From: CAVYOD01 sp963770045
GTDB lineage: Bacteria > Acidobacteriota > Aminicenantia > Aminicenantales > CAVYOD01
Direction: 5' to 3'
Length of the DNA: 64,000 nucleotides
Assembly: GCA_963770045.1 (NCBI GenBank)
Contig: CAVYOD010000018.1
Location: 1 to 64,000, forward strand
The number at the start of each line of letters is the position of its first letter. Positions within the stretch are counted from its first letter, which is position 1. The notes beneath the pieces were generated by a model. That model was not told the DNA's origin. It did not search any database and worked only from the letters and a program-made list of their open reading frames with translations. The position numbers and the translations under genes were made by a program. Below, piece after piece: positions 1 through 7,918 of this stretch.

Positions 1-720
1 CATAAACCTTTCGGATCATCTCGGCCTCGAGCTTTGTCCGGGCCCGCACCAGACTGTGGACGTTAAAGCCGGTGTGCTGCCAGGAGAGTAGCCGCTCCGC
101 CCATTCGGGGCTTGTAAGCTCCTTGCGGACAAGATCGGCCAGGACCTCGCGGGCGAAGATTGCGGCGAGCCGCGAGTCATCGATCCGAGGGATCTTATGG
201 AAGGCGCCCGCCTCGTCCACTCCGCCCTCGGTCACCAGAAAGTGGAGGTGCGGGTGAAAGTTGATCCGGTCGCCAAAGGTCTGGATGGCAGCGATGACCC
301 CGGCGTAAGCTCGCTCCCGGTCACTACCTCGAAATAACGGGTCAAGGACCGGAGGGCCAAGCGGCAGAGATCGCCGAGGAGCCGGCGCTTGTATTTGAAG
401 AAGGGCCTGAGCATCTTGGGGATGGTGAAGACGACCTGGCGATGGGGGACATCCAGGAGAAGCTCTTTGCGCATCCACTCGCCCCACTCCTCCAGGCGTT
501 TGGCGTGGCAGGAGGGGCAGAATCCCCGGGTGCGGCAGGAAAACATCAGGAGCCGCTCCTCGCCACAGTCCGGACACCGTATGCGGGCAAATCCCAGCGC
601 GGGTTGCCACAGTCGAGGTAGCGTTCGACGACCTCCTTGATGATGGATCGGAGGAACCCGCACTCCTTCTCGAAACAAGTCTCAACTCCGCCAGGAAGCG
701 GTCAAAGTAATGGGATAACA
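1..720 (-). pseudogene. IS91-family transposase, partial and frameshifted
   Basis: Reading right to left, four frame segments line up as one IS91-type (HUH, rolling-circle) transposase cut by the window edge. They are an N-terminal piece with HYFDRFL (about 720-685), then FEKECGFL..ERYLDCGNPRW (about 680-600), then GFARIRCPDCGEERL with FCPSCHAKR zinc-binding cysteines (about 598-315), and finally the HUH-type metal motif HPHLHFLVTEGG (about 270-235) running off the edge. At least three frameshifts separate the pieces (near 683, 599 and 312). The zinc finger followed by the HUH motif is diagnostic of the family. Element ends were not found. It is either a dead element or a live one with sequencing indels; the former is likelier because the neighbouring gene is also broken. 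Confidence 0.85.
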
Positions 721-762
721 TCCTGATAAAGGACGATCGTCTATACATGTGAGGACGATAGA

Positions 763-780
763 CTCCCGCCATGGCGGGAG
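763..780. repeat. 18-bp perfect palindrome upstream of the transposase
   Basis: CTCCCGCCATGGCGGGAG is a perfect palindrome just upstream of the transposase remnant, and a shorter pair GTCTAT/ATAGAC flanks it on the left (739-763). IS91-like elements end in hairpins, so this could belong to an element terminus, but no second copy is present to test that. No gene is seen between about 721 and 983. Confidence 0.4.
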
Positions 781-983
781 AAAGCCCTCAAGAAATGGGC
801 CATCGCTAAGGCTCCCTGAAAGGACGGGAAGAGTCTAAGCTTAGAGGGGCAAAGCAGGTCAAAAAACGTAAACCGGCGGTGTCGCCTAACTAGGAGAATG
901 GAAACGTCGGGAAACAGGACCGGGTGGATGATATCAAGCCAGTCCCCAGGTTTATGCACAGAGAAGATAGCGACAAAAGAACG

Positions 984-2470
984 CTACTCGGCGAACGCAT
1001 CCTTGAGCAGCTTGCTCTGGCGGGTAAAGGCCAAGCGCGGGCTCTTGGTTTCCTTCATCAGGGAGATTTCCTGGGTCAGAAGGCGGGCGATGTACATCGT
1101 ATAGGTTGCCGCTTTTGCGCGATTCCCTCTTGAAATAGGGGATGGCCCGGTTGATATAAACGACATTTCCCTCGGAAAAGCACTCCGGGCCGTTTTCTCC
1201 AAAAAAATCCAGGCAAACCGAGACGACTGTTTTCGCCCATTTTGATCTCTGCGGACGATCGCGTTGGGCGTGATCTTTTTGACCAAGGGGTTCCGGCGCT
1301 TTTTCGGCTTCGGTTTTGGCGGCTGTCTTCTGTGCTGCGCTCTCTGCCGGCTTGACCTCGGCCTCGATGATCTTCTTCCGGCCCGCTGCCCGCCGCTCCG
1401 CCCCCGATGCCTTTCTCGTCTCCATAGGGGATCGGCCCGAAAGGCGAAAAATCAGGATTCAAAGCCAGGGCTTTATGAACCCTTTGAAGCGCTTCTTTGA
1501 CCGCCCGGCCGGCCCGGTAATCTTCTCTCTGGTCGGCTTCATTGCCCAGCTTCTTTTTCACGATCCCGATGACCTTTTCCATGACTCTTGAGAAATTCCT
1601 GATATTCCGCGCGAGTCGGTGACGAAATTAGAGCGGTCTGAAGTCACGGGCAGGAAATTCGCACTGATTTCTCCTTTGATCCGGGCGACGACTTTTCCCC
1701 AGGTCTCCATGCCGAAGAGGTCTTTTTTGACCGTGGCGCCCTTGACTTTGATGTCGATGCCGAGATCTTGGGTCGTGGCCATGGTTTTGGGGGTGATGAT
1801 GATCTCTCCGGAAACCAAGCCATAACGGCATCCTTCGAGGACGGGAATCTTTTGCCCGGTGAAGCTCCTGGGCGCAATCTGACGGCCGTTGAGATAAACG
1901 GCAAAAATTGGGAGCCTTCAGCGGGACGCCCTCGCGGATTTTTTCTTCGGCCTCCTCCAGATCAAAAGGCTTGGTCAGTTCGGACAGAATGACCGTCGTT
2001 CCGTTCTCATGACCAGGATCCGGGCACGAGGATTTCACAGGGAAGATGCCAGGTTCCCTTCGCCGACTCCCAGGTCTTTTTATCAAAAATGACCCTGGCT
2101 GCGAAATCGTCGTGCCGGGTGATGACCTCGAATCGAGACGCCGCGGAGAGCGAGGCAAACTTGCCGATCCCGAACTGTCCGATCCTCTCCCTTCCGAACT
2201 TCGGCGAGACGGATTGAATGACTTTCTCGTCGGATCCGATGATGAAATATTGCCTGAGCCCTTCAGCGTCCATGCCCGGAACCATTGTCCCTGACTTCGA
2301 TTTTTTCTGGGCCGATTATCGACCTGGACTTCTGTCGCGTCGGCATCATAAGCGTTATTGATGAGCTCGCGGAGGAGCTCGACGCTTTCCGTATAGAGGC
2401 GCTCTCCGATCGAGATGATGTGCCGCTTATCGACGGTGACTTCGAGCTGCTTCTTTTCTTTAATTTCCAT
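984..2470 (-). pseudogene. GHKL (Hsp90-like) ATPase protein, multiply frameshifted
   Basis: The N-terminus (ATG at 2470) reads HIISIGERLYTESVELLRELINNAYDADAT across two adjacent stretches, the N-box of a GHKL ATPase. After a frameshift the next frame gives SGMDAEGLRQYFI (G1 box) and RERIGQFGIGKFASL (G2 box) at about 2285-2100. Further frames carry TKPFDLEEAEEKIREG (about 1990-1930), SGEIIITPKTM..TSDRSNF (about 1815-1620), and a C-terminal tail ending at a stop near 984. At least five shifts separate them. The whole would be about 490 residues, matching stand-alone HATPase_c_3 proteins of unknown role. It runs divergently from lexA. Function cannot be stated beyond ATP binding. Confidence 0.7.
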
Positions 2471-2561
2471 GATCAATTTGAAATTTAGCTTTCAAGTGGA
2501 GATTTGTCAATTTTCTTTTTGCGCTTTTCTTGGTCATCTCGCTTTTCCGGCATTTTTTCTC

Positions 2562-2590
2562 TTGACAAATGCCTCCCGCCGCATTATTTT
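2562..2590 (+). promoter_or_regulatory. Sigma-70-type promoter of lexA
   Basis: TTGACA (2562-2567), a 17-bp spacer, then TATTTT (2585-2590) form a near-consensus promoter, 17 bp before the lexA ATG at 2607. The leader would be only about 10 nt, so a downstream start or a near-leaderless transcript is possible. Confidence 0.65.
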
Positions 2591-2597
2591 ATAAAAG

Positions 2598-2615
2598 GTG
2601 AACAAAATGGTAAAC
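2598..2615 (+). promoter_or_regulatory. Possible LexA autoregulatory operator
   Basis: Two near-identical hexamers, GTGAAC (2598-2603) and GTAAAC (2610-2615), lie in direct orientation 12 bp apart directly after the -10 box. LexA operators vary between phyla, and direct repeats with a GAAC/GTTC core are known in some. Position fits autoregulation; the assignment is inference from one site. Confidence 0.3.
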
Positions 2616-3225
2616 AAAATCCGGAAAGCGACTGACACAGAGGCAAGGGAAGGCCCTCAAGGCCATCGAAGCCTTCATCCTCGAGCACGGCTACGCCCCG
2701 ACCGTCAGGCAACTGGGAAAGCTTCTTGACATCGCCAACCCCTCAGCCGTCTTCAAGCACATCCTGAGCCTGGAAAAGAAAGGGTATCTCCGGCGCGACA
2801 GGGGAGAGATGCACCTGGCTGGGTTCCCGACCGTCCCGGAGAACCAGGTCCGGGTGCCGCTCGCCGGGCTCGTCCCGGCCGGGGAGCCCCGGGAATCCTT
2901 CGACGTCTCCGGGGATGCCATGGACATCCCGGCCTGGATGGTCGGGCGCCGCCGCGGCAACATCTTCTGCATCCGGGTGGACGGAAAGAGCATGATCGAC
3001 GCCTACATCGACGACGGCGACCACGTCATCCTGGAGCGGACGAATTCGGCCAACCCGGGGGAGATGGTCGTGGCCCTGCTCGATGACGGCTCGGTCACGC
3101 TGAAGCGGCTCCGGCGGGACGACGGCAAGATTTTCCTTGTTCCCGAGAACCCGAGCTTCCGGCCGATCGAGGTCAATCAGCTCAAGGTTCTTGGAAGGGT
3201 GATTGGGGTCTTGAGAAAATATTAA
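2607..3225 (+). CDS. lexA: LexA repressor (SOS regulator), one frameshift near the start
   Basis: This is the transcriptional repressor of the SOS response, which self-cleaves when RecA filaments form. The N-terminal winged helix reads TQRQGKALKAIEAFILEHGY, PTVRQLGKLLDI and LEKKGYLRRDRG. The C-terminal S24 domain shows the catalytic serine region IRVDGKSMIDAYIDDGDHV and the lysine region VALLDDGSVTLKRL. Cleavage would be expected before VRVPLAGLVPAGEP, although the usual Ala-Gly bond is not obvious there. ATG at 2607 is one base out of frame with the body; the shift lies near 2628-2630, giving MVNKIRK followed by RLTQRQ. It heads a cassette with dinB and a dnaE-like gene, which fits LexA control of mutagenic repair. 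Confidence 0.9.
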
Positions 3226-3253
3226 GCCAACGCGATGAGTCACTTAACATGGC

Positions 3254-3383
3254 AGAGTGGCACCGGAGACCACCCTTGGGACCCCGTAGCGGAGGGGGAG
3301 CCGTCGGCTTGTCCGACGGGGGAACCGACGGGACTGGTTCCCCCGGGGTCCGGGGGCCAGAGGGTGGTCTCCGGTGCCACTCT
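3254..3383. repeat. 130-bp structured inverted-repeat element between lexA and dinB
   Basis: A perfect 23-bp inverted repeat (3254-3276 against 3361-3383) encloses an 84-nt centre that itself holds nested complementary blocks, for example GACCCCG with CGGGGTC and GCCGTCGG with CCGACGG. The whole could fold into one long branched hairpin. It is not a simple terminator because no T-run follows. It could be a small non-autonomous mobile element or a structured RNA in the lexA-dinB transcript. Confidence 0.7.
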
Positions 3384-3412
3384 GAGCAGGGAAGAATAGC
3401 GAGCGGGGAGCC

Positions 3413-4636
3413 ATGAATCGCCGTTACATTGTCCATATTGATATCGACGCCTTTTTCGCGGCGGTCGAGGTCCTCCTCAACCCGTCGCTCAAGGGAAAGC
3501 CGGTCATCGTCGGCGGCTTGGCCCACGAACGAGGCGTCGCCGCGACCTGCTCCTACGAGGCCCGCAAGTTCGGCGTTCACGCCGGGATGCCCCTCCACAA
3601 GTGTTACAAGCTCTGCCCTCAAGGTGTCTTCGTCCGTGGGAATAACCAGGTCTACCAGGCCTTCTCCGAGAAATTCTTCCACATCCTCCACGAGTACACC
3701 CCTGACGTCGAGGACGCCTCGCTCGACGAGGCCTACCTCGACCTCACCCGCTGCCGGCCGCTCTACCGCTCCTTTTCCGAGACCGCGCGTCAGGTCAAGC
3801 GTCGCGTCGAAAAGGAGACAGGGCTCAAGGTCTCGGTCGGTGTCGGCGCGAACAAGATCCTGGCCAAGCTCGCCACCAAGCGGGCCAAGCCGGCCGGCTT
3901 CTTCGAGATTGAGCCCGGTCGCGAGGAAGAGTTCCTCAAGGGCCTCGGGATCGAAGACCTCCCCGGCATCGGACCCAAGGCTCAGGTTGTTCTCCGCCTC
4001 CTCAACATCCACAAGATCGGCGACCTCTGGGGGCTCCCGCGGGCCACCCTGCGCTCGCTTTTCGGCCTGGGCGGCGAGGAGATCTACCTTCAGTCGCGGG
4101 GGATCGACAGCCGTCCCGTCTTCATGGCGACCACCCCCAAGTCCGTCTCCCGGGAGACGACTTTTCTCGAGGACCTCTGGGATCGCCGCCTCCTCCTTGC
4201 CCACCTGGCGTATCTCTGCGACCGGCTGACCATCGGCCTGCGCCAGGAGCGCCTCTACGCCCACGTCATCGAGGTCAAGGCCCGCTACTCGGATTTTGCG
4301 ACCGAGGTCCGGCGCCGCCTCGTCCTCATGCCCCTCCAGGAGATGGAGAAGATCTACAAGATCGCCGAGGAGCTTTTCCTCGGGCTCATCGCCTCTTCGC
4401 GGCTGGCCCTCCGGCTGGTCGGGGTCAAGGCTTCAGACCTCGTCCGGGTCAGGCCGCTGGCGCTCTTCGAGCCCTACTCGGACCGGGCGGAGCGGCTCGG
4501 GCACGCCGTGGACAGGGTGCGGGAAAAATACGGCTTCGGCTCCATCCTCACCATCCGGGAAAAGATGCTCGACTCCATTTATGACTTCGAGCCGAGGCGG
4601 GGTTTCGTCCTCAAGACGGCCTCGCTCACCAAGTGA
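3413..4636 (+). CDS. dinB: DNA polymerase IV (Y-family DinB)
   Basis: This is an error-prone translesion polymerase. The 407-residue protein has both catalytic motifs, VHIDIDAFFAAVE at residues 5-17 and DASLDEAYLDLT around residue 105, so unlike ImuB proteins it should be an active polymerase. Helix-hairpin-helix motifs follow (IEDLPGIGPKAQ), then the little-finger domain. PLALFEP near residue 350 resembles a beta-clamp binding pentapeptide. The start is ATG 3413 behind GGGGAGC. It lies 187 bp after lexA across the inverted-repeat element and 216 bp before the DnaE-like polymerase, an SOS mutagenesis arrangement in which co-regulation by LexA is expected. Length is normal for the family and the frame is intact. 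Confidence 0.93.
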   Translation: MNRRYIVHIDIDAFFAAVEVLLNPSLKGKPVIVGGLAHERGVAATCSYEARKFGVHAGMPLHKCYKLCPQGVFVRGNNQVYQAFSEKFFHILHEYTPDVEDASLDEAYLDLTRCRPLYRSFSETARQVKRRVEKETGLKVSVGVGANKILAKLATKRAKPAGFFEIEPGREEEFLKGLGIEDLPGIGPKAQVVLRLLNIHKIGDLWGLPRATLRSLFGLGGEEIYLQSRGIDSRPVFMATTPKSVSRETTFLEDLWDRRLLLAHLAYLCDRLTIGLRQERLYAHVIEVKARYSDFATEVRRRLVLMPLQEMEKIYKIAEELFLGLIASSRLALRLVGVKASDLVRVRPLALFEPYSDRAERLGHAVDRVREKYGFGSILTIREKMLDSIYDFEPRRGFVLKTASLTK

Positions 4637-4756
4637 AGATGAAAGGAGAGGGCTGAGAGGTGGAGCCGATGTTTGCCAACGGACGCTGGAGAAGATTGGC
4701 TAGCGGGAATGCCTGGGAAGGATGGGGGGCAGGCGTGGGGGCCCCCCGCCCGCAGC

Positions 4757-4777
4757 GCAAAATTCTCCGAATTTTGC
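4757..4777. repeat. 9-bp hairpin in the dinB-dnaE spacer
   Basis: GCAAAATTC, loop TCC, GAATTTTGC form a perfect hairpin in the 216-nt spacer between dinB and the polymerase gene. There is no T-run, so it is unlikely to be an intrinsic terminator. The spacer is open in the polymerase frame back to 4673, but no ribosome site supports a longer protein. Confidence 0.45.
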
Positions 4778-4852
4778 CGAGGATGGGGGAGCGCCGTCGC
4801 GGGGCCCTATCCTTCCTCGAGCCCTGGATTGGAGGAGGCTAGAAGGACGAGC

Positions 4853-7678
4853 ATGTTTATCCCCCTCCGCATCCATTCCGTTTACAGCAAGGGCAAGGGT
4901 GGAGTGACCCTCGAGGAAGCCGCCGCTTGGGTTTCGCAGAAGAAGATCCCGGCCGCGGCCCTGGCCGACATCGCCAACCTCTACGGTTGGGCGAAATGGA
5001 AGCGGGCGGCCGAGGGGGAGAGGGCGGGGTTCACGCCCCTTTTCGGCTGCGAGCTGGAGCTCGGGGAGAGACGGTTCCTGTTTCTGGTTAAGAGCCGGGA
5101 AGGGTATTGGAGCCTGATGGAGATCTTCAACCGGAAAGAGATCAAAGGGGCAGAGGGTCTGGTTGTCATCTTCATCCCCGAGGCGCAGGCGAACGGCGGG
5201 GGAGACCGGGCGGCAATCGAAGAGGTGAGGGGACTCTGCCGGGGAGGAGATTTCTACATCGGCGGCGGATTTTCGAATTTCGGGGAAGCCTCGGAGCTGG
5301 CCCGGGAGAGTGGCCTGCCCCTCGTCTGGGCCAACCCCTTGAAGTTCGTCAGGAGCCCGGAGCGGCTCATCCTCGTCCACGCTATCGAGAAAAAAATTCC
5401 GTATCCGCCCGAGAAGGATAAATTGAACGGGAAAATGAAGCTCTTCGGCCCGGACCAGGAAGCTTTGGCCCTCAAGAAATTCGGAGCTGAAACCAAGGAC
5501 GCCTTCAAGCGGACTTTTGAGGTCGCCGAGAAGTGCGGCTTCCGCTTCGACAGCATCGTGCCGCCGCTCCCGGAGAATATTTTCCCGACGACCCTGCGAG
5601 ACGAGGTCATGGCCCGGCTCCAGAGCCAGAAGGGACTCAGCTGGCGGGAGAGGCAGCGGGCCCGCCGCGAGCTGGCCGTGATCGAAAACGCCGGTTTCGG
5701 ACCCTACTTTCTGATCGTCCACGACGTCATCCAGTTCGCCCAGCGGCGCGGCATCCTTCACAATCTCAAGGGTTCGGGAGCTTCCTCGTTCCTGACCTAC
5801 CTCCTCGGCATCTCCCATATCAACCCGATCGAGTTCGACCTCTACTTCGAGCGCTTCCTCAACAAGGGCCGGGACGACCCGCCGGACATCGACCTCGACT
5901 TCGACTCCCGGAAGAGGGACGAGGTCCTCGCCTATGTTCTGGACAAGTACGGCAAGGGGAAGACCGGCGCGGCCTTTGTCTGCAGCCTGAAGAACTTCCG
6001 GGCCCGCTCGGCCCTCTACGAAACGGCCCGGGCCTTCGGTGTCCCACCGGAAGAGGCCCGGTCGATGAGCAAGAAGATTCCCTTTTTCGCCGAGCCGGAT
6101 TATCTCAAGAGGGACAGCCCTGCCCCCGGTTACTTCGAGGTTTGGAAACTCGCCTCCGAGCTGGGTGGAGTCTACTGCGAGATTTCCCTCCACGTCGGCG
6201 GCGTCATCCTCACACCCGCGCCCGTGGAGCGGTACCTGCCGCTCGAGCAGTCGGCCAAGGGCCTTTTGATGTGCCATTTCGACCGGGACGCGGTCGAGGA
6301 CCTGAAGCTCATCAAGCTCGACCTCCTCTCGGTGAGGGGGCTGGCGGCCATCTCCGGGACCAAGGAGAGGCTCGGGCTCAAAGGCCTCCCGGTTGGTGAT
6401 GCAAAGACCTATGGCCTTCTCAAGAACGCTCAGACCATAGGCTGCTTCCAGGTGGAGAGCCCGGCCATGATGAACCTCCTCCGCCGGATGAAGCCGGACA
6501 ATATCTACGAGCTGACCCAGGCTCTGGCCCTCATCCGCCCCGGGCCGACCGAGAGCGGGATGAAGGAAGCGCTGCTGCGGAGCCGGGAGGGGAGGGGGAC
6601 GTTTCGCGACCCCTTCCTAGAGAAGATCCTTCCGGAAACGGGCGGGATCCTCCTCTACGAAGAACAGGTGATGCAGATCGCCGAGCGGGTGGCCGGTATG
6701 CCGCCCGAGGAAGGCGACCTCCTCCGGCGGAGTCTGAAGAAGAAAGGGGGAGACCCGGCGCTCAAAGGCCGCTTCTTCCGGGAGGCGCGGGAGCGGGGCT
6801 ACACGACGGCTGAGGTCGAGAAGCTGTGGTTGACGATGGAGAGATTTTCGTCTTACTCCTTCAACAAGGCCCACAGCGCTTCCTACGCCAGCATGGCTTA
6901 CCAGGCCGTCTATCTCAAGGTCCACCACACCGTGCCCTATCTCGCGGCCGTGCTCAACGCCGGCGGCGGCTACTACGGGCTCGAGGAGTACGTCGAGGAG
7001 GCCAAGAGGCGCGGGGTCCGGATCCTGGGGCCGGACGCGAACCGGAGCTTCTACCAGTTTGAGGTGGAGGGCGGCTCGATCCGCGTGGGGCTGACCTCGA
7101 TCAAGGGTTTGGCCCTCAAGACGGCGGAAAAGATCATCAAGGAAAGGGACGGCGGGGAGTATCTTTCGGTGGAAGACTTTCTGGCCCGGGTGCATCTCTC
7201 CAAGGCCGAGCTCCTCTCGCTCATCCGGGCCGGCGTTTTCGATTCCCTCGAGCCACGCCGGACCCGCCAGATCCTCCGCTACTTCCAGGGGCTCGAGGAC
7301 ATGGAGGAGGTGGCGGACATCAACCAGGAAGAAAAGGCCCGGATGCTCGTCGATTCGCTCGGTTTCAGCCCGGAGGGGGACACCCTGGAGCTCTTCGAGG
7401 GGAAGAGGCCGGACCTCAGGATCGGGGATTTAAAAAAGCGCGTGGGGCAAGTGGTGGAGATGGTGGTCCGGGTGGTCGACGCCCGCCAGAAATCGACCAG
7501 CGGCGGAGAGAAATTCTTCTATCTCTTCGAGGACGAGACGGGGATCCTGGAAGGCGTCGGCGAGGGTCAGTGCCTGGCCTTCGGCTCGCCCCCGGCCTGC
7601 TGCGTCAGGGGAGAGGTGCGGAGCGACGGCAACGGCATCGTCAAGATTTTCAACTGTGTCTTTCTGCGCTCGTTTTAG
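4853..7678 (+). CDS. dnaE2: DNA polymerase III alpha-like, error-prone DnaE2/ImuC type
   Basis: This C-family replicative-type polymerase is predicted to act in damage-induced synthesis. From ATG 4853 (GGAGGAGG at 4831-4838) it is 941 residues, in the DnaE2 size range. The N-terminal PHP domain is degenerate: where family members have TDHGN, this has ALADIANLYG, and RIHSVYS keeps only one His. The palm has the catalytic aspartates in DDPPDIDLDFDSRKRDE. The finger region has ERFSSYSFNKAHSASYA, a helix-hairpin-helix follows, and the C-terminus is an OB-fold-like segment (VGQVVEMVVRVVDARQ). DTLELF just before the OB fold may be a clamp-binding motif. Placement after lexA and dinB supports a mutagenesis role rather than the main replicase. 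No imuA is visible. Confidence 0.85.
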   Translation: MFIPLRIHSVYSKGKGGVTLEEAAAWVSQKKIPAAALADIANLYGWAKWKRAAEGERAGFTPLFGCELELGERRFLFLVKSREGYWSLMEIFNRKEIKGAEGLVVIFIPEAQANGGGDRAAIEEVRGLCRGGDFYIGGGFSNFGEASELARESGLPLVWANPLKFVRSPERLILVHAIEKKIPYPPEKDKLNGKMKLFGPDQEALALKKFGAETKDAFKRTFEVAEKCGFRFDSIVPPLPENIFPTTLRDEVMARLQSQKGLSWRERQRARRELAVIENAGFGPYFLIVHDVIQFAQRRGILHNLKGSGASSFLTYLLGISHINPIEFDLYFERFLNKGRDDPPDIDLDFDSRKRDEVLAYVLDKYGKGKTGAAFVCSLKNFRARSALYETARAFGVPPEEARSMSKKIPFFAEPDYLKRDSPAPGYFEVWKLASELGGVYCEISLHVGGVILTPAPVERYLPLEQSAKGLLMCHFDRDAVEDLKLIKLDLLSVRGLAAISGTKERLGLKGLPVGDAKTYGLLKNAQTIGCFQVESPAMMNLLRRMKPDNIYELTQALALIRPGPTESGMKEALLRSREGRGTFRDPFLEKILPETGGILLYEEQVMQIAERVAGMPPEEGDLLRRSLKKKGGDPALKGRFFREARERGYTTAEVEKLWLTMERFSSYSFNKAHSASYASMAYQAVYLKVHHTVPYLAAVLNAGGGYYGLEEYVEEAKRRGVRILGPDANRSFYQFEVEGGSIRVGLTSIKGLALKTAEKIIKERDGGEYLSVEDFLARVHLSKAELLSLIRAGVFDSLEPRRTRQILRYFQGLEDMEEVADINQEEKARMLVDSLGFSPEGDTLELFEGKRPDLRIGDLKKRVGQVVEMVVRVVDARQKSTSGGEKFFYLFEDETGILEGVGEGQCLAFGSPPACCVRGEVRSDGNGIVKIFNCVFLRSF

Positions 7679-7812
7679 GCACTTACTGGATAGCGAAGGC
7701 GGCGTTGCTGTAATCGCCGTAGAGTTTGTTTGGCAATTTTGACGCCGACATCCCGATTCTTTGCTTGACACAAACGTGGCAAAAAGAGAAAAATTAAGGT
7801 CCCAAGGTGGAA

Positions 7813-7844
7813 AATCACCCCCCATATCACCTCGGGGGGTGATT
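7813..7844. repeat. 11-bp C/G-rich hairpin in the 240-nt spacer after dnaE2
   Basis: AATCACCCCCC and GGGGGGTGATT form a perfect stem around a 10-nt loop. It stands 135 nt after the polymerase stop and 75 nt before the next start. A terminator without a U-tract is possible. Nothing else was recognised between 7679 and 7918. Confidence 0.5.
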
Positions 7845-7918
7845 GACTGGAAAAGGGCAGAGCACCATCCTAGACAAGGCGGGTATTCTTCTATAGAATG
7901 AGCAAAAAGGAGGATCAG

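Noticed and set aside
4673..4852. 60-codon N-terminal extension of the DnaE-like polymerase
   Set aside because: No ribosome site, low-complexity Gly/Pro/Arg sequence and a hairpin within it; the conserved domain starts right after ATG 4853.
4700..6277. 525-codon open frame on the minus strand opposite dnaE
   Set aside because: Antisense shadow of a G/C-rich gene; no motifs, and the sense protein is clearly a C-family polymerase.
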